Part shown: piece by piece, positions 8,932 to 16,958 of the stretch | How the letters are laid out: every line of letters starts with the position of its first letter | Position numbering within the stretch: position 1 is the stretch's first letter | From: Flavobacterium sp. A45 | Lineage (GTDB): Bacteria > Bacteroidota > Bacteroidia > Flavobacteriales > Flavobacteriaceae | DNA length: 64,000 nt | NCBI RefSeq assembly: GCF_002001005.1 | Contig: NZ_MUNX01000104.1 | Location: 23,777-87,776, forward strand | Direction: 5' to 3' | Program-made: the position numbers and the translations under genes | The notes under the pieces: model-generated | What the model saw: only the letters and a program-made list of their open reading frames with translations | Told to the model about the DNA's origin: nothing | Database searches by the model: none

Positions 8932-9783
8932 ATGAAAAACAAATTCCTGCTATTGTTGATTACCTCTTTTCTAATAGGTTGTTCCAATGATTCAACAGAT
9001 GATTCCCAAGACACATCATCTTCTACAAACAGAATAAAAAAAGTTGAAGAAATTCAAAACGGTATAGTAATAAAAACAAGTGATTATGAATATAACAGTT
9101 CAGGGGACATCTCTAAATTAATTATAAAAGATAATTCGAAATCGTATCAAACAACTTTTAATTATGACTCTTCTAATAAAATGATTAGTTGGAATTTAAA
9201 AGAATACTATTTAGCAAATCCTTCTGATGTAATAGATCAAGTGAATACGCTGGAATACACTAACGGACTAATTACTAATATTTGTATTAGTAGAACAGAA
9301 ATGGAGTGGGATGTTTTAACGAATTCGATGGATAGAATTAGTTTTTCCTATTCAGGTTCGGAACTAACTTCAATAAAACATTACATTCAAATTACTAATT
9401 CTAAAACAGCTGAATGTTCTGAGGTCACAGATGTAGATAATGAAGAATTTTTTGAATATTCTAAAGGTAATTTAATTGGTTATGAAGCGCCTGGCACTGG
9501 TTTCTCAGACGAGTATTATGAAATTGAATATGATAATGGCAGAAATTATCTGTCTGCAATAAAACCAGATGCATTTAGATATGCTTTAGGAAATCAATAT
9601 TCTGTTAATAATAGAAAAAAAGTAAGTGTATATGATTCTTATAATGATGAGCTCACGGCAACTATTATATTTGAAAACACTTATGATGAAAACAATAATC
9701 TTGTAAAAGCTGTCGAAAAATATTATTATGTTGGGAGTACAACTCCGTCCAATACAACAACCATGAATTATTATTATCACTAA
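8932..9783 (+). CDS. Putative lipoprotein of unknown function
   Basis: This 283-residue protein starts at the ATG at 8932 (MKNKFLLLLITSFLIGCSND); the longer open frame upstream adds 31 AT-rich, non-signal codons. LIGC is a lipobox with the lipidated Cys at residue 17, followed by an acidic and serine-rich linker. The body is rich in Tyr, Asn, Ser and short alternating strands (YEYNSSGDISKLI, FNYDSSNKMISWN, FEYSKGNLIGYE, YYEIEYDNG) resembling the YD/RHS-like repeats of many flavobacterial lipoproteins. It is probably attached to the outer membrane; the function cannot be told. It stands alone between two near-identical terminators. Confidence 0.75.
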   Translation: MKNKFLLLLITSFLIGCSNDSTDDSQDTSSSTNRIKKVEEIQNGIVIKTSDYEYNSSGDISKLIIKDNSKSYQTTFNYDSSNKMISWNLKEYYLANPSDVIDQVNTLEYTNGLITNICISRTEMEWDVLTNSMDRISFSYSGSELTSIKHYIQITNSKTAECSEVTDVDNEEFFEYSKGNLIGYEAPGTGFSDEYYEIEYDNGRNYLSAIKPDAFRYALGNQYSVNNRKKVSVYDSYNDELTATIIFENTYDENNNLVKAVEKYYYVGSTTPSNTTTMNYYYH

Positions 9784-9824
9784 TCATAAAATTTAAAGTT
9801 GATGTCAGACAACACATTTATATC

Positions 9825-9856
9825 AAAAACGTCCCTAATCATCGGGACGTTTTTTT
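9825..9856. terminator. Bidirectional terminator, twin of the one at 8777
   Basis: AAAAACGTCCC and GGGACGTTTTTT form a stem with the same arms as the terminator at 8777-8808 but an unrelated loop. It lies between the convergent lipoprotein and cupin genes. Confidence 0.82.
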
Positions 9857-9876
9857 ATTACATAAAGTTGAAAACA

Positions 9877-10287
9877 TTATTTTATTAACTGTAAAAGAGG
9901 TTTTCCTTTTTCAACGATGTAAGTAGCCAGTTCGCTGGCTTTAGTCTTGCCAAGGTTTTTAGCAGAATGAATTGTACCAGCAGGGATGAATAATACTTCT
10001 CCAGCTTTTAGTATAACCGGAGGTTTACCCTCTACAATATATTCAAGTTCACCTTCAAGAACATAAATGATTTCTTCACCGGGATGATTGTGGTTTCCGA
10101 AAGCAGTTCCTGGTTCGAAATCAATATTTGCTTGAACCATTTCGATACCAGAAGTGCTCATGTCGTGGCGTTGCAGCTCGGTGCGGCTGATTCCATTAGG
10201 CTTAGTTTGAGCAGAGGCAGAAATAGTGTATGTTCCTATAAGTAAAATAGTCACTACAGTTCTAAGTAAATTTTTATTGCTTTTCAT
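9877..10287 (-). CDS. Secreted cupin-domain protein
   Basis: This 136-residue protein has a signal peptide (about residues 1-26, ending ISASAQ) and one cupin_2 barrel. The metal-binding motif GNHNHPGEEIIYVLEGELEY (His, His, Glu) and second motif AGEVLFIPAGTIHSAKN (His) are intact. It probably binds a metal in the periplasm; the substrate is unknown. It lies 42 nt downstream of the RidA-like gene and is probably co-transcribed with it. The neighbourhood (RidA, hydrolases, AraC) suggests detoxification of small reactive molecules, but that is inference. Confidence 0.8.
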   Translation of the reverse strand: MKSNKNLLRTVVTILLIGTYTISASAQTKPNGISRTELQRHDMSTSGIEMVQANIDFEPGTAFGNHNHPGEEIIYVLEGELEYIVEGKPPVILKAGEVLFIPAGTIHSAKNLGKTKASELATYIVEKGKPLLQLIK

Positions 10288-10329
10288 TTTAGTATAGTTT
10301 TTTTTAGTGATTTAAAGTCATTTCAACAG

Positions 10330-10773
10330 CTAGTCTCTTATTTTGACTGCAATGCATTCTATTTCAATAGCAGCATTTTTCGGCAAAGAGACTACTTCAA
10401 TTGTACTTCGGGCTGGAAAGTGATTTTGAAAGTAACTACCATATATTTTATTGATAACTTCAAAATTCTTCAGATCAGTAATGAAAATAGTTGTTTTCGT
10501 AATATGGTTTAAATCGGAATTATTATTTTGAAGAATGGCTTTTAAATTTTCAAAAATCTGAATCGTTTGTTCCTGAATTCCTTGTTTCAAAGTATTTGAT
10601 TTTGGATCTATACCAATTTGTCCTGACACAAATATTAAATCACCATAACTTGTGGAATGGCTGTATGGACCAATTGGTTTTGGCAAATCGGTGTGATTTA
10701 CAGTTACTATTCTTTTGGTATTGGTACAAGATGACAAAATTATTAAAAGTAGCAATACTACTATTTTGTTCAT
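10330..10773 (-). CDS. RidA/YjgF/UK114-family lipoprotein
   Basis: This 147-residue protein has the RidA fold: PKPIGPYSHSTSYGDLIFVSG, the QTIQIFENLKAIL helix and the FPARSTIEV segment with the conserved Arg that binds the carboxylate of 2-iminoacids. RidA enzymes deaminate reactive enamine/imine intermediates, usually in the cytoplasm. Here an N-terminal signal with a lipobox (LLLIILSSC, Cys16) directs it to the envelope. It precedes the cupin gene by 42 nt and follows an alpha/beta hydrolase from which it is separated by a terminator-like hairpin. An exported RidA is the odd point. Confidence 0.8.
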   Translation of the reverse strand: MNKIVVLLLLIILSSCTNTKRIVTVNHTDLPKPIGPYSHSTSYGDLIFVSGQIGIDPKSNTLKQGIQEQTIQIFENLKAILQNNNSDLNHITKTTIFITDLKNFEVINKIYGSYFQNHFPARSTIEVVSLPKNAAIEIECIAVKIRD

Positions 10774-10795
10774 GATGAATTAGTTTTAGAGAATA

Positions 10796-10832
10796 AAAAA
10801 AGGGTTAACCATTTAGACTAACCCCTTTTTTA
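10796..10832 (-). terminator. Intrinsic terminator after the secreted hydrolase
   Basis: On the minus strand AAAAAAGGGGTTA pairs with TAACCCTTTTTT (one G bulge) around an 11-nt loop, just after the stop of the gene at 10839. It probably ends or attenuates transcription before the RidA and cupin genes. Confidence 0.65.
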
Positions 10833-10838
10833 GTTTAA

Positions 10839-11750
10839 TTATTTTTTAATAAAATTTAATAATTCAGAGTTGAATTTTTCTAACTCTTCGATGAATAAAG
10901 CGTGACCGCTTTTTTCTAAAGGAACCAATGTAGAGTTTGAAATTAGTGAGTGCATTTGCTCTGCTAATTCATAAGAACAGATTTTGTCTAATTTACCGTG
11001 CAATATAAGAGTTGGAATTTTTATCTTTTTTAAATCATCACGTAAATCAGTGTCTCTTAAAGTTTTTAAACCTTCAGCCATTGCATAAGGAGAAGCCTGT
11101 GCTTGGATTGTTCCTAACCATGCTCCATATCCAGGAGATACACTAGTAGCATTAGCAGGGAATATTTGTCCAAAATTCTCTAATAATTGAGGTCTGTTAG
11201 TATTATTCAAAGCAATCAAACCATCAACATCTGCTTTAGTCCAATTACCGAAGTTAAAATCGGCTCTTTTTGTCCAGATTGGCGCTGCTGCTCCGAATAA
11301 AGCTAATTTTGAAACGTGAGCGGCATTATATTTGGCTACATAATGGATCACTGTTGCACCTCCCATTGAAAAACCTCCTAGAGTTGCATTTTCAATTTTT
11401 AGCTTATCTAAAATCACCTTGATGTCATCTGCAAAAACATCGTAGTTGTATTTTCCTCCCGGTTTGTCAGATAGTCCAAAGCCTCTTAGGGTAATTCCGA
11501 TTACACGATATCCTTTTTCAACAAAATAAGCATATTGGTATTCGTACATAGCATCGCTTAATGGCCATCCGTGAATTAAAACTATTGGTTGTCCTTCTCC
11601 AAGGTCAGTTACGTGAAGTTTTACATTTTTTTCTACTTCAATGTATTCTTCTCTTCCATAAGAAGCTGGAGTTCTTTTTGTTTGTGCAAAAGATTGCAAG
11701 TTGATTAATAGAGCAATAAAAAGTCCGATTGATAAGATTAAATTTTTCAT
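10839..11750 (-). CDS. Secreted alpha/beta hydrolase
   Basis: This 303-residue protein has a signal peptide (about 1-22, ending QSFAQT) and an alpha/beta hydrolase fold: oxyanion segment IHGWPLSD, nucleophile elbow GGFSMGGA (Ser128), acid in LILHGKLDKI and His in SGHALF. It belongs to the same broad group as the cofactor-free haloperoxidases and epoxide hydrolases; the substrate is unknown. Its paralogue is the next gene upstream, and both have nearly identical promoter blocks, so they are probably induced together by the AraC regulator at 12931. Confidence 0.85.
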   Translation of the reverse strand: MKNLILSIGLFIALLINLQSFAQTKRTPASYGREEYIEVEKNVKLHVTDLGEGQPIVLIHGWPLSDAMYEYQYAYFVEKGYRVIGITLRGFGLSDKPGGKYNYDVFADDIKVILDKLKIENATLGGFSMGGATVIHYVAKYNAAHVSKLALFGAAAPIWTKRADFNFGNWTKADVDGLIALNNTNRPQLLENFGQIFPANATSVSPGYGAWLGTIQAQASPYAMAEGLKTLRDTDLRDDLKKIKIPTLILHGKLDKICSYELAEQMHSLISNSTLVPLEKSGHALFIEELEKFNSELLNFIKK

Positions 11751-11800
11751 TTTATAAATTTTTAAAGTTGTTAATTATTGGTTTTAATTATATTCTTAAT

Positions 11801-11880
11801 TTGATATTGCAAAGTTGTTATAATTTGGGAAGCGTTACAATGGATGGTTTTCCCTTTAAATTGCACTTTTTTCCTTTTCT
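11801..11880 (-). promoter_or_regulatory. Promoter and activator block, copy 1 (secreted hydrolase)
   Basis: Read on the minus strand, TTG (11840-11838), a 20-nt spacer and CAACTTTG (11817-11810) form a promoter with one mismatch to TAnnTTTG. Immediately upstream lie two GGAAAA-containing half-sites (one followed by GTGCA, one by CATCC) about 20-21 bp apart, as in AraC-family activator sites. The whole 80-bp block recurs at 12736-12815, with the boxes conserved and the spacer not. Confidence 0.7.
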
Positions 11881-11884
11881 TAAT

Positions 11885-12706
11885 TTAGGCTTGAACAAAT
11901 TCTAAAATATCTTTGTTGATAGTGTCGGCATCAGTAGTTGGCATACCGTGAGAAAGCCCTTTGTATATGATAAGTTTGCCGTTTTTTAAAAGTTCAGCTG
12001 CTTTAACTGCAGTTGTTGCATAAGGGACAATCTGGTCGTCATCTCCGTGAAGAACCAAAACTGGGATTTGTACACTTTTAAGGTCTTCGGTAAAATCAGT
12101 TTCAGAAAAAACTTTGATACAGTCATAATGTGCTTTAATGCCACCCATCATTCCTTGTCTCCACCAATTGTCCTGAATTCCTTTTTTTACATTTGCTCCT
12201 TCACGGTTATAGCCATAAAAGGGAACTGTAAGGTCTTGATAAAATTGTTGTCTGTTGTTTAAAGTATTGAATCGGATATCGTCAAATACTGATAATGGCA
12301 CTCCTTCTGGATTTCGGTCATCTGCAATCATGTATGGTGTGATGGCACTGATTAGAACTACTTTGGCCACGCGGTCTTTTCCATATTGAGCAGCATATCG
12401 TATTGCTTCACCACCTCCTGTAGAATGGCCAACGTGGATGGCATTTTTTAAGTCTAAAAATTCAGTTAATTCGGCTACATCTGCAGCGTAAGTGTTCATG
12501 TCATTGCCTTTGTATGTTTGAGTGGATCTGCCGTGTCCGCGTCTGTCGTGAGCGATTACTCTGTATCCCTGATTTAAGAAAAACATCATTTGTGCATCCC
12601 AATCATCTGATGACAATGGCCACCCGTGGTGAAAGAAAATTGGTTGTCCTGCTCCTAAGTCTTTGAAATAAATTTCTGTTCCGTCTTTTACTGTGAATTT
12701 GTTCAT
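11885..12706 (-). CDS. Non-heme haloperoxidase-like alpha/beta hydrolase
   Basis: This 273-residue cytoplasmic protein is close to cofactor-free chloroperoxidases/arylesterases. It shows HHGWPLSSDDWD, the DRRGHGRS turn, nucleophile elbow HVGHSTGGGEA (Ser95), acid in LHGDDDQIVP (about D222) and His in GLSHGMPTT (about H253). Such enzymes hydrolyse esters or lactones and can perhydrolyse in vitro; the natural substrate is not known. It has no signal peptide, unlike its paralogue at 10839. It shares that paralogue's promoter block. Confidence 0.88.
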   Translation of the reverse strand: MNKFTVKDGTEIYFKDLGAGQPIFFHHGWPLSSDDWDAQMMFFLNQGYRVIAHDRRGHGRSTQTYKGNDMNTYAADVAELTEFLDLKNAIHVGHSTGGGEAIRYAAQYGKDRVAKVVLISAITPYMIADDRNPEGVPLSVFDDIRFNTLNNRQQFYQDLTVPFYGYNREGANVKKGIQDNWWRQGMMGGIKAHYDCIKVFSETDFTEDLKSVQIPVLVLHGDDDQIVPYATTAVKAAELLKNGKLIIYKGLSHGMPTTDADTINKDILEFVQA

Positions 12707-12735
12707 GATTTTATTTTTTAAATGTTATTGTTATT

Positions 12736-12815
12736 TTGATATTGCAAAGTTGCGTCAATTGCCAAAGGACAACAATGGATGCTTTTCCTCTTGAATTGCA
12801 CTTTTTCCCCTTTTT
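12736..12815 (-). promoter_or_regulatory. Promoter and activator block, copy 2 (haloperoxidase-like gene)
   Basis: Read on the minus strand, TTG (12775-12773), a 20-nt spacer and CAACTTTG (12752-12745) repeat the promoter of copy 1 at 11801. The upstream GGAAAA half-sites with GTGCAATT and CATCCATTG are kept while the promoter spacer has diverged. The block sits 30 nt upstream of the haloperoxidase-like start codon and about 115 nt after the end of the AraC gene. Confidence 0.7.
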
Positions 12816-12880
12816 GTCTAAAAAGTTTTTTTTATAATATATACGAATGAATTTTATTGTAAAATTTAGATTTTTGGCAT

Positions 12881-12910
12881 AAAAAAAGTGCGGCTGTAAA
12901 ACCGCACTTT
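12881..12910 (-). terminator. Intrinsic terminator of the AraC gene
   Basis: AAAGTGCGG and CCGCACTTT pair around an 8-nt loop; on the minus strand the stem is followed by a run of T (A at 12881-12887). It separates the regulator from the hydrolase genes. Confidence 0.82.
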
Positions 12911-12930
12911 AATAAAATATTCATTTAATA

Positions 12931-13761
12931 CTAGAATTGCTTTCGAAATGACAAAGGTGAAATGCCTGTATTTTTTGTAAAAAACCGAATGAAATAAGCA
13001 TCATCTTCATAATTTAAACTGAAAGCTATTTCTTTTACAGTCATTGCTGTATGTGCTAACAGCCGTTTGCTTTCGAGTATAATTCTGTTTTTTATGATGT
13101 CGTTTGGCGTGTCTTTACTTAATAAGCCAATTTTCTTGCTGAGGTTTTTTGGAGTTAAAAACAACATTCCCGCATAGTCAGCAACAGTATGATGTGTTTT
13201 ATAATGCTGTTCTACCAGTTTGCTGAATTTTCTCAGAAATTGAACATCTGATTGCTGATTATTCTCTGATAACAAATGCTGCTGTTTCCATATTCTGGTC
13301 GATTTGAGAATAATGAGTTTCAATAATATTCGCAACATTTCTTCGGTGTTTGCATCTTCATCCTTCATTTCAGATTGTATTTCCCGAATTATATTTTGAA
13401 TATCTTTCGATTGATCTTCATTTAATTGAATAAATGGAATTTCAAAAACATTATTGTAGAGTATTCCATCACAAGCGACTTCCTGATCGTGAATTTCGAT
13501 GCAATAAAAATCTCTGTTAAAATGTAATAATAACTCACCTCCAAATTCAGCTTCATTCGGTTTTATAATCACTTTTGGATTTAAGAAAAGCAAAGAATCA
13601 GTTTCTATTTGAAACTCCTGAAAATCAACTTGAATTTTGGATTGTTTTGGTAAAAACAAAACTTTGATGTGTTCATCAATTTTGATCAACGTGTTTTCAT
13701 CAAGTTCCTGTTCTGTAAAGTTTAGATTGCCAAACTGTTTATAAGAGAATTCTTTAAGCAT
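12931..13761 (-). CDS. AraC-family transcriptional regulator
   Basis: This 276-residue protein has an N-terminal cupin-like sensing domain (about 1-130) and two C-terminal helix-turn-helix motifs (about 175-276), with YAGMLFLTPKNLSKKI and the signature VKEIAFSLNYEDDAYFIRFFTKNTGISPLSFR. It lies upstream of the two hydrolase genes on the same strand. The duplicated direct-repeat block before each hydrolase is the obvious target. The inducer is unknown. No copy of the block is found before its own start, so autoregulation by that site is not supported. Confidence 0.9.
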   Translation of the reverse strand: MLKEFSYKQFGNLNFTEQELDENTLIKIDEHIKVLFLPKQSKIQVDFQEFQIETDSLLFLNPKVIIKPNEAEFGGELLLHFNRDFYCIEIHDQEVACDGILYNNVFEIPFIQLNEDQSKDIQNIIREIQSEMKDEDANTEEMLRILLKLIILKSTRIWKQQHLLSENNQQSDVQFLRKFSKLVEQHYKTHHTVADYAGMLFLTPKNLSKKIGLLSKDTPNDIIKNRIILESKRLLAHTAMTVKEIAFSLNYEDDAYFIRFFTKNTGISPLSFRKQF

Positions 13762-14017
13762 ATTATTCGATTATATAATAGTCGTATATACCATTAGCTT
13801 TTGCTGAGCGTAAATATAAATAAAATATCAAGTAATAACTTATAGCCTATAAAATTTAAAGGTTAATATGGTTAGCTATAATTATTATAAGAATGATTTA
13901 TAAGAATTTGAAAAGCCTTCAATAACTCACAAAAAGATTTAAGTTAAAGTTTAAAACAGATGTGTTTGATGATTATATTTTTTTTATTTGAGATTTAAAT
14001 TTCACTAATTTTATACT

Positions 14018-14782
14018 ATGAAAGTAGCCTTAATACAATCTTCTTTATTCTGGGAAAACCCAGAAAAAAACAGAAAAAAGCTCGGAGAAAAAATCAATGC
14101 CATTTCCGAAAGTGTTGATTTAATTGTTCTTCCTGAAATGTTTACTTCGGGTTTTACTATGAATCCCAATGCTGTCGCCGAAACGATGCAAGGCGAAACA
14201 ATTACTTGGCTAAAACATTTGGCGAAAGCCAAAAACGCAGCCATAACAGGAAGCTTAGTTATTACCGAAAAAGGAAATTTCTATAACCGATTGGTTTTTG
14301 TTTTCCCTTCGGGCGAAATTCAGTTTTACGACAAGAGACATTTGTTTACTCTAGCTGGAGAAGATGAAATCTATACCGCAGGAAGCAAAAAATTAATTGT
14401 TGAATATAAAGGATGGAAAATTTGTCCGCTGATTTGTTATGATTTGCGTTTCCCTGTTTTTGCCAGAAATGTAGAGGAATATGATTTGCTGATTTATGTT
14501 GCCAATTGGCCAGAAATAAGAATAAAAGCTTGGGATGCTTTGTTAAATGCACGTGCGATAGAAAACATGAGTTATACTATTGGAGTCAATAGAATTGGGG
14601 AAGATGATAACAATTTTCAATATAATGGACATTCCCAAGTTGTCAATTTCTTGGGAGATTACATTATGGAACCTATAGAAATTAAAGGGGTTTTTATAGT
14701 CGAATTAAATAAAGCCGAGTTACTCCTGGCCAGAAAAAAATTTAACTTTTTAAGCGATCGAGATTCTTTCGTGCTAAAATGA
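14018..14782 (+). CDS. Omega-amidase / carbon-nitrogen hydrolase (YafV-like)
   Basis: This 254-residue protein is a nitrilase-superfamily enzyme with an intact Glu-Lys-Cys triad: E40 (LPEMF), K106 (FYDKRHLF) and C140 (LICYDLRF). The group hydrolyses alpha-ketoglutaramate or related monoamides, repairing side products of transamination. Length is normal. Its 3' end overlaps the 3' end of the convergent lipoprotein gene by 9 bp, with no terminator between them. The 256-nt gap upstream of the start is AT-rich and shows no clear promoter. Confidence 0.88.
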   Translation: MKVALIQSSLFWENPEKNRKKLGEKINAISESVDLIVLPEMFTSGFTMNPNAVAETMQGETITWLKHLAKAKNAAITGSLVITEKGNFYNRLVFVFPSGEIQFYDKRHLFTLAGEDEIYTAGSKKLIVEYKGWKICPLICYDLRFPVFARNVEEYDLLIYVANWPEIRIKAWDALLNARAIENMSYTIGVNRIGEDDNNFQYNGHSQVVNFLGDYIMEPIEIKGVFIVELNKAELLLARKKFNFLSDRDSFVLK

Positions 14783-16447
14783 ACTCGATTTCTTTTTCTC
14801 TTTTTCTTTTTTCTTCTTGGGTTCTGGAGTATATGGGATACTTAAATCAAAAGATTGACTCACATCCCAATTGGTTCGAACATCTACTCCTTTAGAAAAA
14901 TAAACAACTTCTTCCGCTTGTCGTTTTTCGAGATAACTTCCTGTATCCCATTCCTTGTTTTTATTCTCGTCATAAATTGCCCGAAGTGTATATAAATAAG
15001 GTTCTAGGAGATTAAATTCAATTTCTGTTTTGCTTTCGGTATATTCACTTGCTTTGACAATTTCACCTTTTTCATCAGTCAATTCAATAATAACTGGAAA
15101 TTGTTTTACGTTTTTTAAACTCACGATAAGATTTCCGTAATCAGCACGGTTTCTGGTACTGGTACTAAATGATAGAGTATCATTTGTTTTTTCTAAAAAA
15201 TCAGTAACAGCGCCTGGCATCAATTTTAAATGGTATTTCTGTGCTTCTTCTATTTTAAAATCGACATATAATCGTTGGGTGTATTCATCATATGCAGTAG
15301 TAAATGCAACGTCAGCCGAATCTTTGTCAATAAGTTTCATTTTTGATTTGTCAAAATTTACCAATGGAGTATTGGATTCCAATGTAAATCGGTCTCTAAA
15401 ATTCAAAATTCCACTTTGAACGGCCTTAATGCTCAAAGTGTCATTTTTTTGATTTTTGATTTTAAAAGTAAAGTCTTTTTGGTACTTGTCTTTTACAATA
15501 TTTAGCGAAAGCGAATCCACTTTCAAAGGTTTATACCACACTTGCAAAGAGTCTTTTTTTTCTATTTTTGTAACTATTGAAGGTACAATTTCGCCATTGT
15601 TTTTCAAAGTGATTTTGGCCAATTCGCCATTGTTTTTTGGATTTCCTTCATAACCTACAATTAATCTATTTCCTGAGGATTGACTTGGCTTAAGGGCTTT
15701 AAAAGGCATCTCTTCCTTAAATAATTCTAATTCAAAAACGGTATCATTAGGAATCGTTACAATTTGTTTGTTAAATCCTATTCGGTCTGATTTGGGGTTG
15801 AATTTATTATTGCTATTGTTGTCTTTCATAGCAACCAAAAAGTATTTCCCCGCTTTTAGATTCTCCAATCTAAACGTTTTCAAACTATCCAAAGTATTGG
15901 TAACATATCGAGGGGTTTCTTTGTAAACGGTAGAATCGTTAAATTTTTCATTCGCTTCATAAAGCATAATCGAAACAAAAGAAGCAACTTCTTTATCATA
16001 AGCATCTTTTACTCTTCCGCCAAGTGCCAAAGAATCGATATAATCTCCCGTAGAAAACACATATTTAAATTGGTTGAACGGATTTCCCTCGTTATTATCG
16101 GCAATACTTTGCCCAAAATTCATACTATACGTCGTGTTGGGTTGTAGTGTGTCATTTATAGTGATGGTCAATACTTTTGTTGCAGTCGTTGGAGTAATCA
16201 ACGGTTCATTCTTCATTGGAGGCGAAATAATCAATTGCTTGTTTAGGTTTTTAAGCTTGATGTTTTCATCAAAAGTAAGTTTGATTTTATTGCCTTGAAA
16301 TTTAACCGAATAATTTTCAGGGAAACTGGATTTCAAAGTAGGAGCAATAGTATCTTTTGCACCACCAGTAATGGAGCCTCTTTTGGCACAACTAATAAAA
16401 AAAAGAAGAAATAAAAAAGGAATATATTTAAAATGTTTTTTGAACAT
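14774..16447 (-). CDS. Lipoprotein with N-terminal Ig-like (SbsA/Big_5) domain
   Basis: This 557-residue protein has a lipoprotein signal ending FFISC (Cys20). A Big_5/SbsA Ig-like domain spans about residues 35-135 (APTLKSSFPEN, LTFDENIKLKNLN, NTTYSMNFGQSIADNNEGN). A carboxypeptidase-regulatory-like module follows (LENLKAGKYFLVAMKDNNSNNKFNPKSD), and a second beta-rich module of that kind lies near the end (LLEPYLYTLRAIYDENKNKEWD). The C-terminus is a Lys/Ser-rich tail. Homologues are common single genes in Flavobacteriia; the role is unknown, possibly structural at the outer membrane. Confidence 0.82.
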   Translation of the reverse strand: MFKKHFKYIPFLFLLFFISCAKRGSITGGAKDTIAPTLKSSFPENYSVKFQGNKIKLTFDENIKLKNLNKQLIISPPMKNEPLITPTTATKVLTITINDTLQPNTTYSMNFGQSIADNNEGNPFNQFKYVFSTGDYIDSLALGGRVKDAYDKEVASFVSIMLYEANEKFNDSTVYKETPRYVTNTLDSLKTFRLENLKAGKYFLVAMKDNNSNNKFNPKSDRIGFNKQIVTIPNDTVFELELFKEEMPFKALKPSQSSGNRLIVGYEGNPKNNGELAKITLKNNGEIVPSIVTKIEKKDSLQVWYKPLKVDSLSLNIVKDKYQKDFTFKIKNQKNDTLSIKAVQSGILNFRDRFTLESNTPLVNFDKSKMKLIDKDSADVAFTTAYDEYTQRLYVDFKIEEAQKYHLKLMPGAVTDFLEKTNDTLSFSTSTRNRADYGNLIVSLKNVKQFPVIIELTDEKGEIVKASEYTESKTEIEFNLLEPYLYTLRAIYDENKNKEWDTGSYLEKRQAEEVVYFSKGVDVRTNWDVSQSFDLSIPYTPEPKKKKEKEKKKSSSF

Positions 16448-16516
16448 AATGAACTAAAATTTGATTCTACAAAATAACAATTATATTTAATGTAATCGAA
16501 ATATTTCACGAATTAT

Positions 16517-16651
16517 TAGGAGCTATTTCCTGCTATCCGCTTGTATCTTTTTATAAGGTGAAGAAAAATCACCTTATAAAAAGGATATCGCTTCAAACGA
16601 AGTTCACTGAACTCCAATTAAAATGAATACTAAGTGAAGTAATCAGGGCTA
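16517..16651. repeat. Dispersed structured element, copy A (interrupted)
   Basis: The element begins TAGGAGC, continues TTCCTGCTATCCGC, then a long hairpin (TCTTTTTATAAGGTGA pairing with TCACCTTATAAAAAGG), then ATCGCTTC and finally ATCAGGGCTA. Copies B (29624-29726) and C (51345-51455) share the same ends but have different hairpin sequence. In copy A about 48 nt of unrelated DNA lies between CGCTTC and ATCAGGG. The gap 16448-16958 also holds the repeats at 16688 and 16834 and no gene. Confidence 0.75.
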
Positions 16652-16687
16652 GGGATTCACGATAAAAAACATGTTTTTAATTCAATT

Positions 16688-16752
16688 AACCATGTAAGAA
16701 ATATAAGCTCATTTAAGTTTTTCTTCTATGAACTTATATTTCTTATATGGTT
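16688..16752. repeat. Hairpin repeat with 24-nt arms
   Basis: Arms at 16688-16711 and 16729-16752 are reverse complements at 22 of 24 positions, around a 17-nt loop. The arms begin AACCATGTAAGAAATATAAG. As RNA, one of the two mismatched positions is a G-U wobble on either strand. It has no terminator T-run and no adjacent gene end, so it looks like a miniature palindromic repeat, not a terminator. Confidence 0.75.
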
Positions 16753-16833
16753 AAAAACACACACACCTTTTTTTATAAATTCTATTTAGTTAATACATGA
16801 ATTATTCATTCAAGTTAAGCACAATCATAAAAA

Positions 16834-16873
16834 TCTTTGCGATTCTCTGCGAGTACTTCGAGAATCTTTGCGT
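16834..16873. repeat. Degenerate CTTTGCG-type intergenic repeat
   Basis: TCTTTGCGATTCTC and GAGAATCTTTGCG form a direct repeat of CTTTGCG and an inverted repeat GATTCTC/GAGAATC. Such low-information words are common between flavobacterial genes. No function is evident. Confidence 0.5.
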
Positions 16874-16931
16874 TATAATTAAGCAAATATGTTTGCTCCA
16901 CATTTACGGGCCATTTCTCATGCTAATTCAT

Positions 16932-16939
16932 TAAATTTG
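16932..16939 (+). promoter_or_regulatory. -7 element for queD
   Basis: TAAATTTG lies 19 nt upstream of the queD ATG. No TTG is seen at the -33 position, so only the proximal box is supported. Confidence 0.45.
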
Positions 16940-16958
16940 CACTCAAAATAGATCTTCA

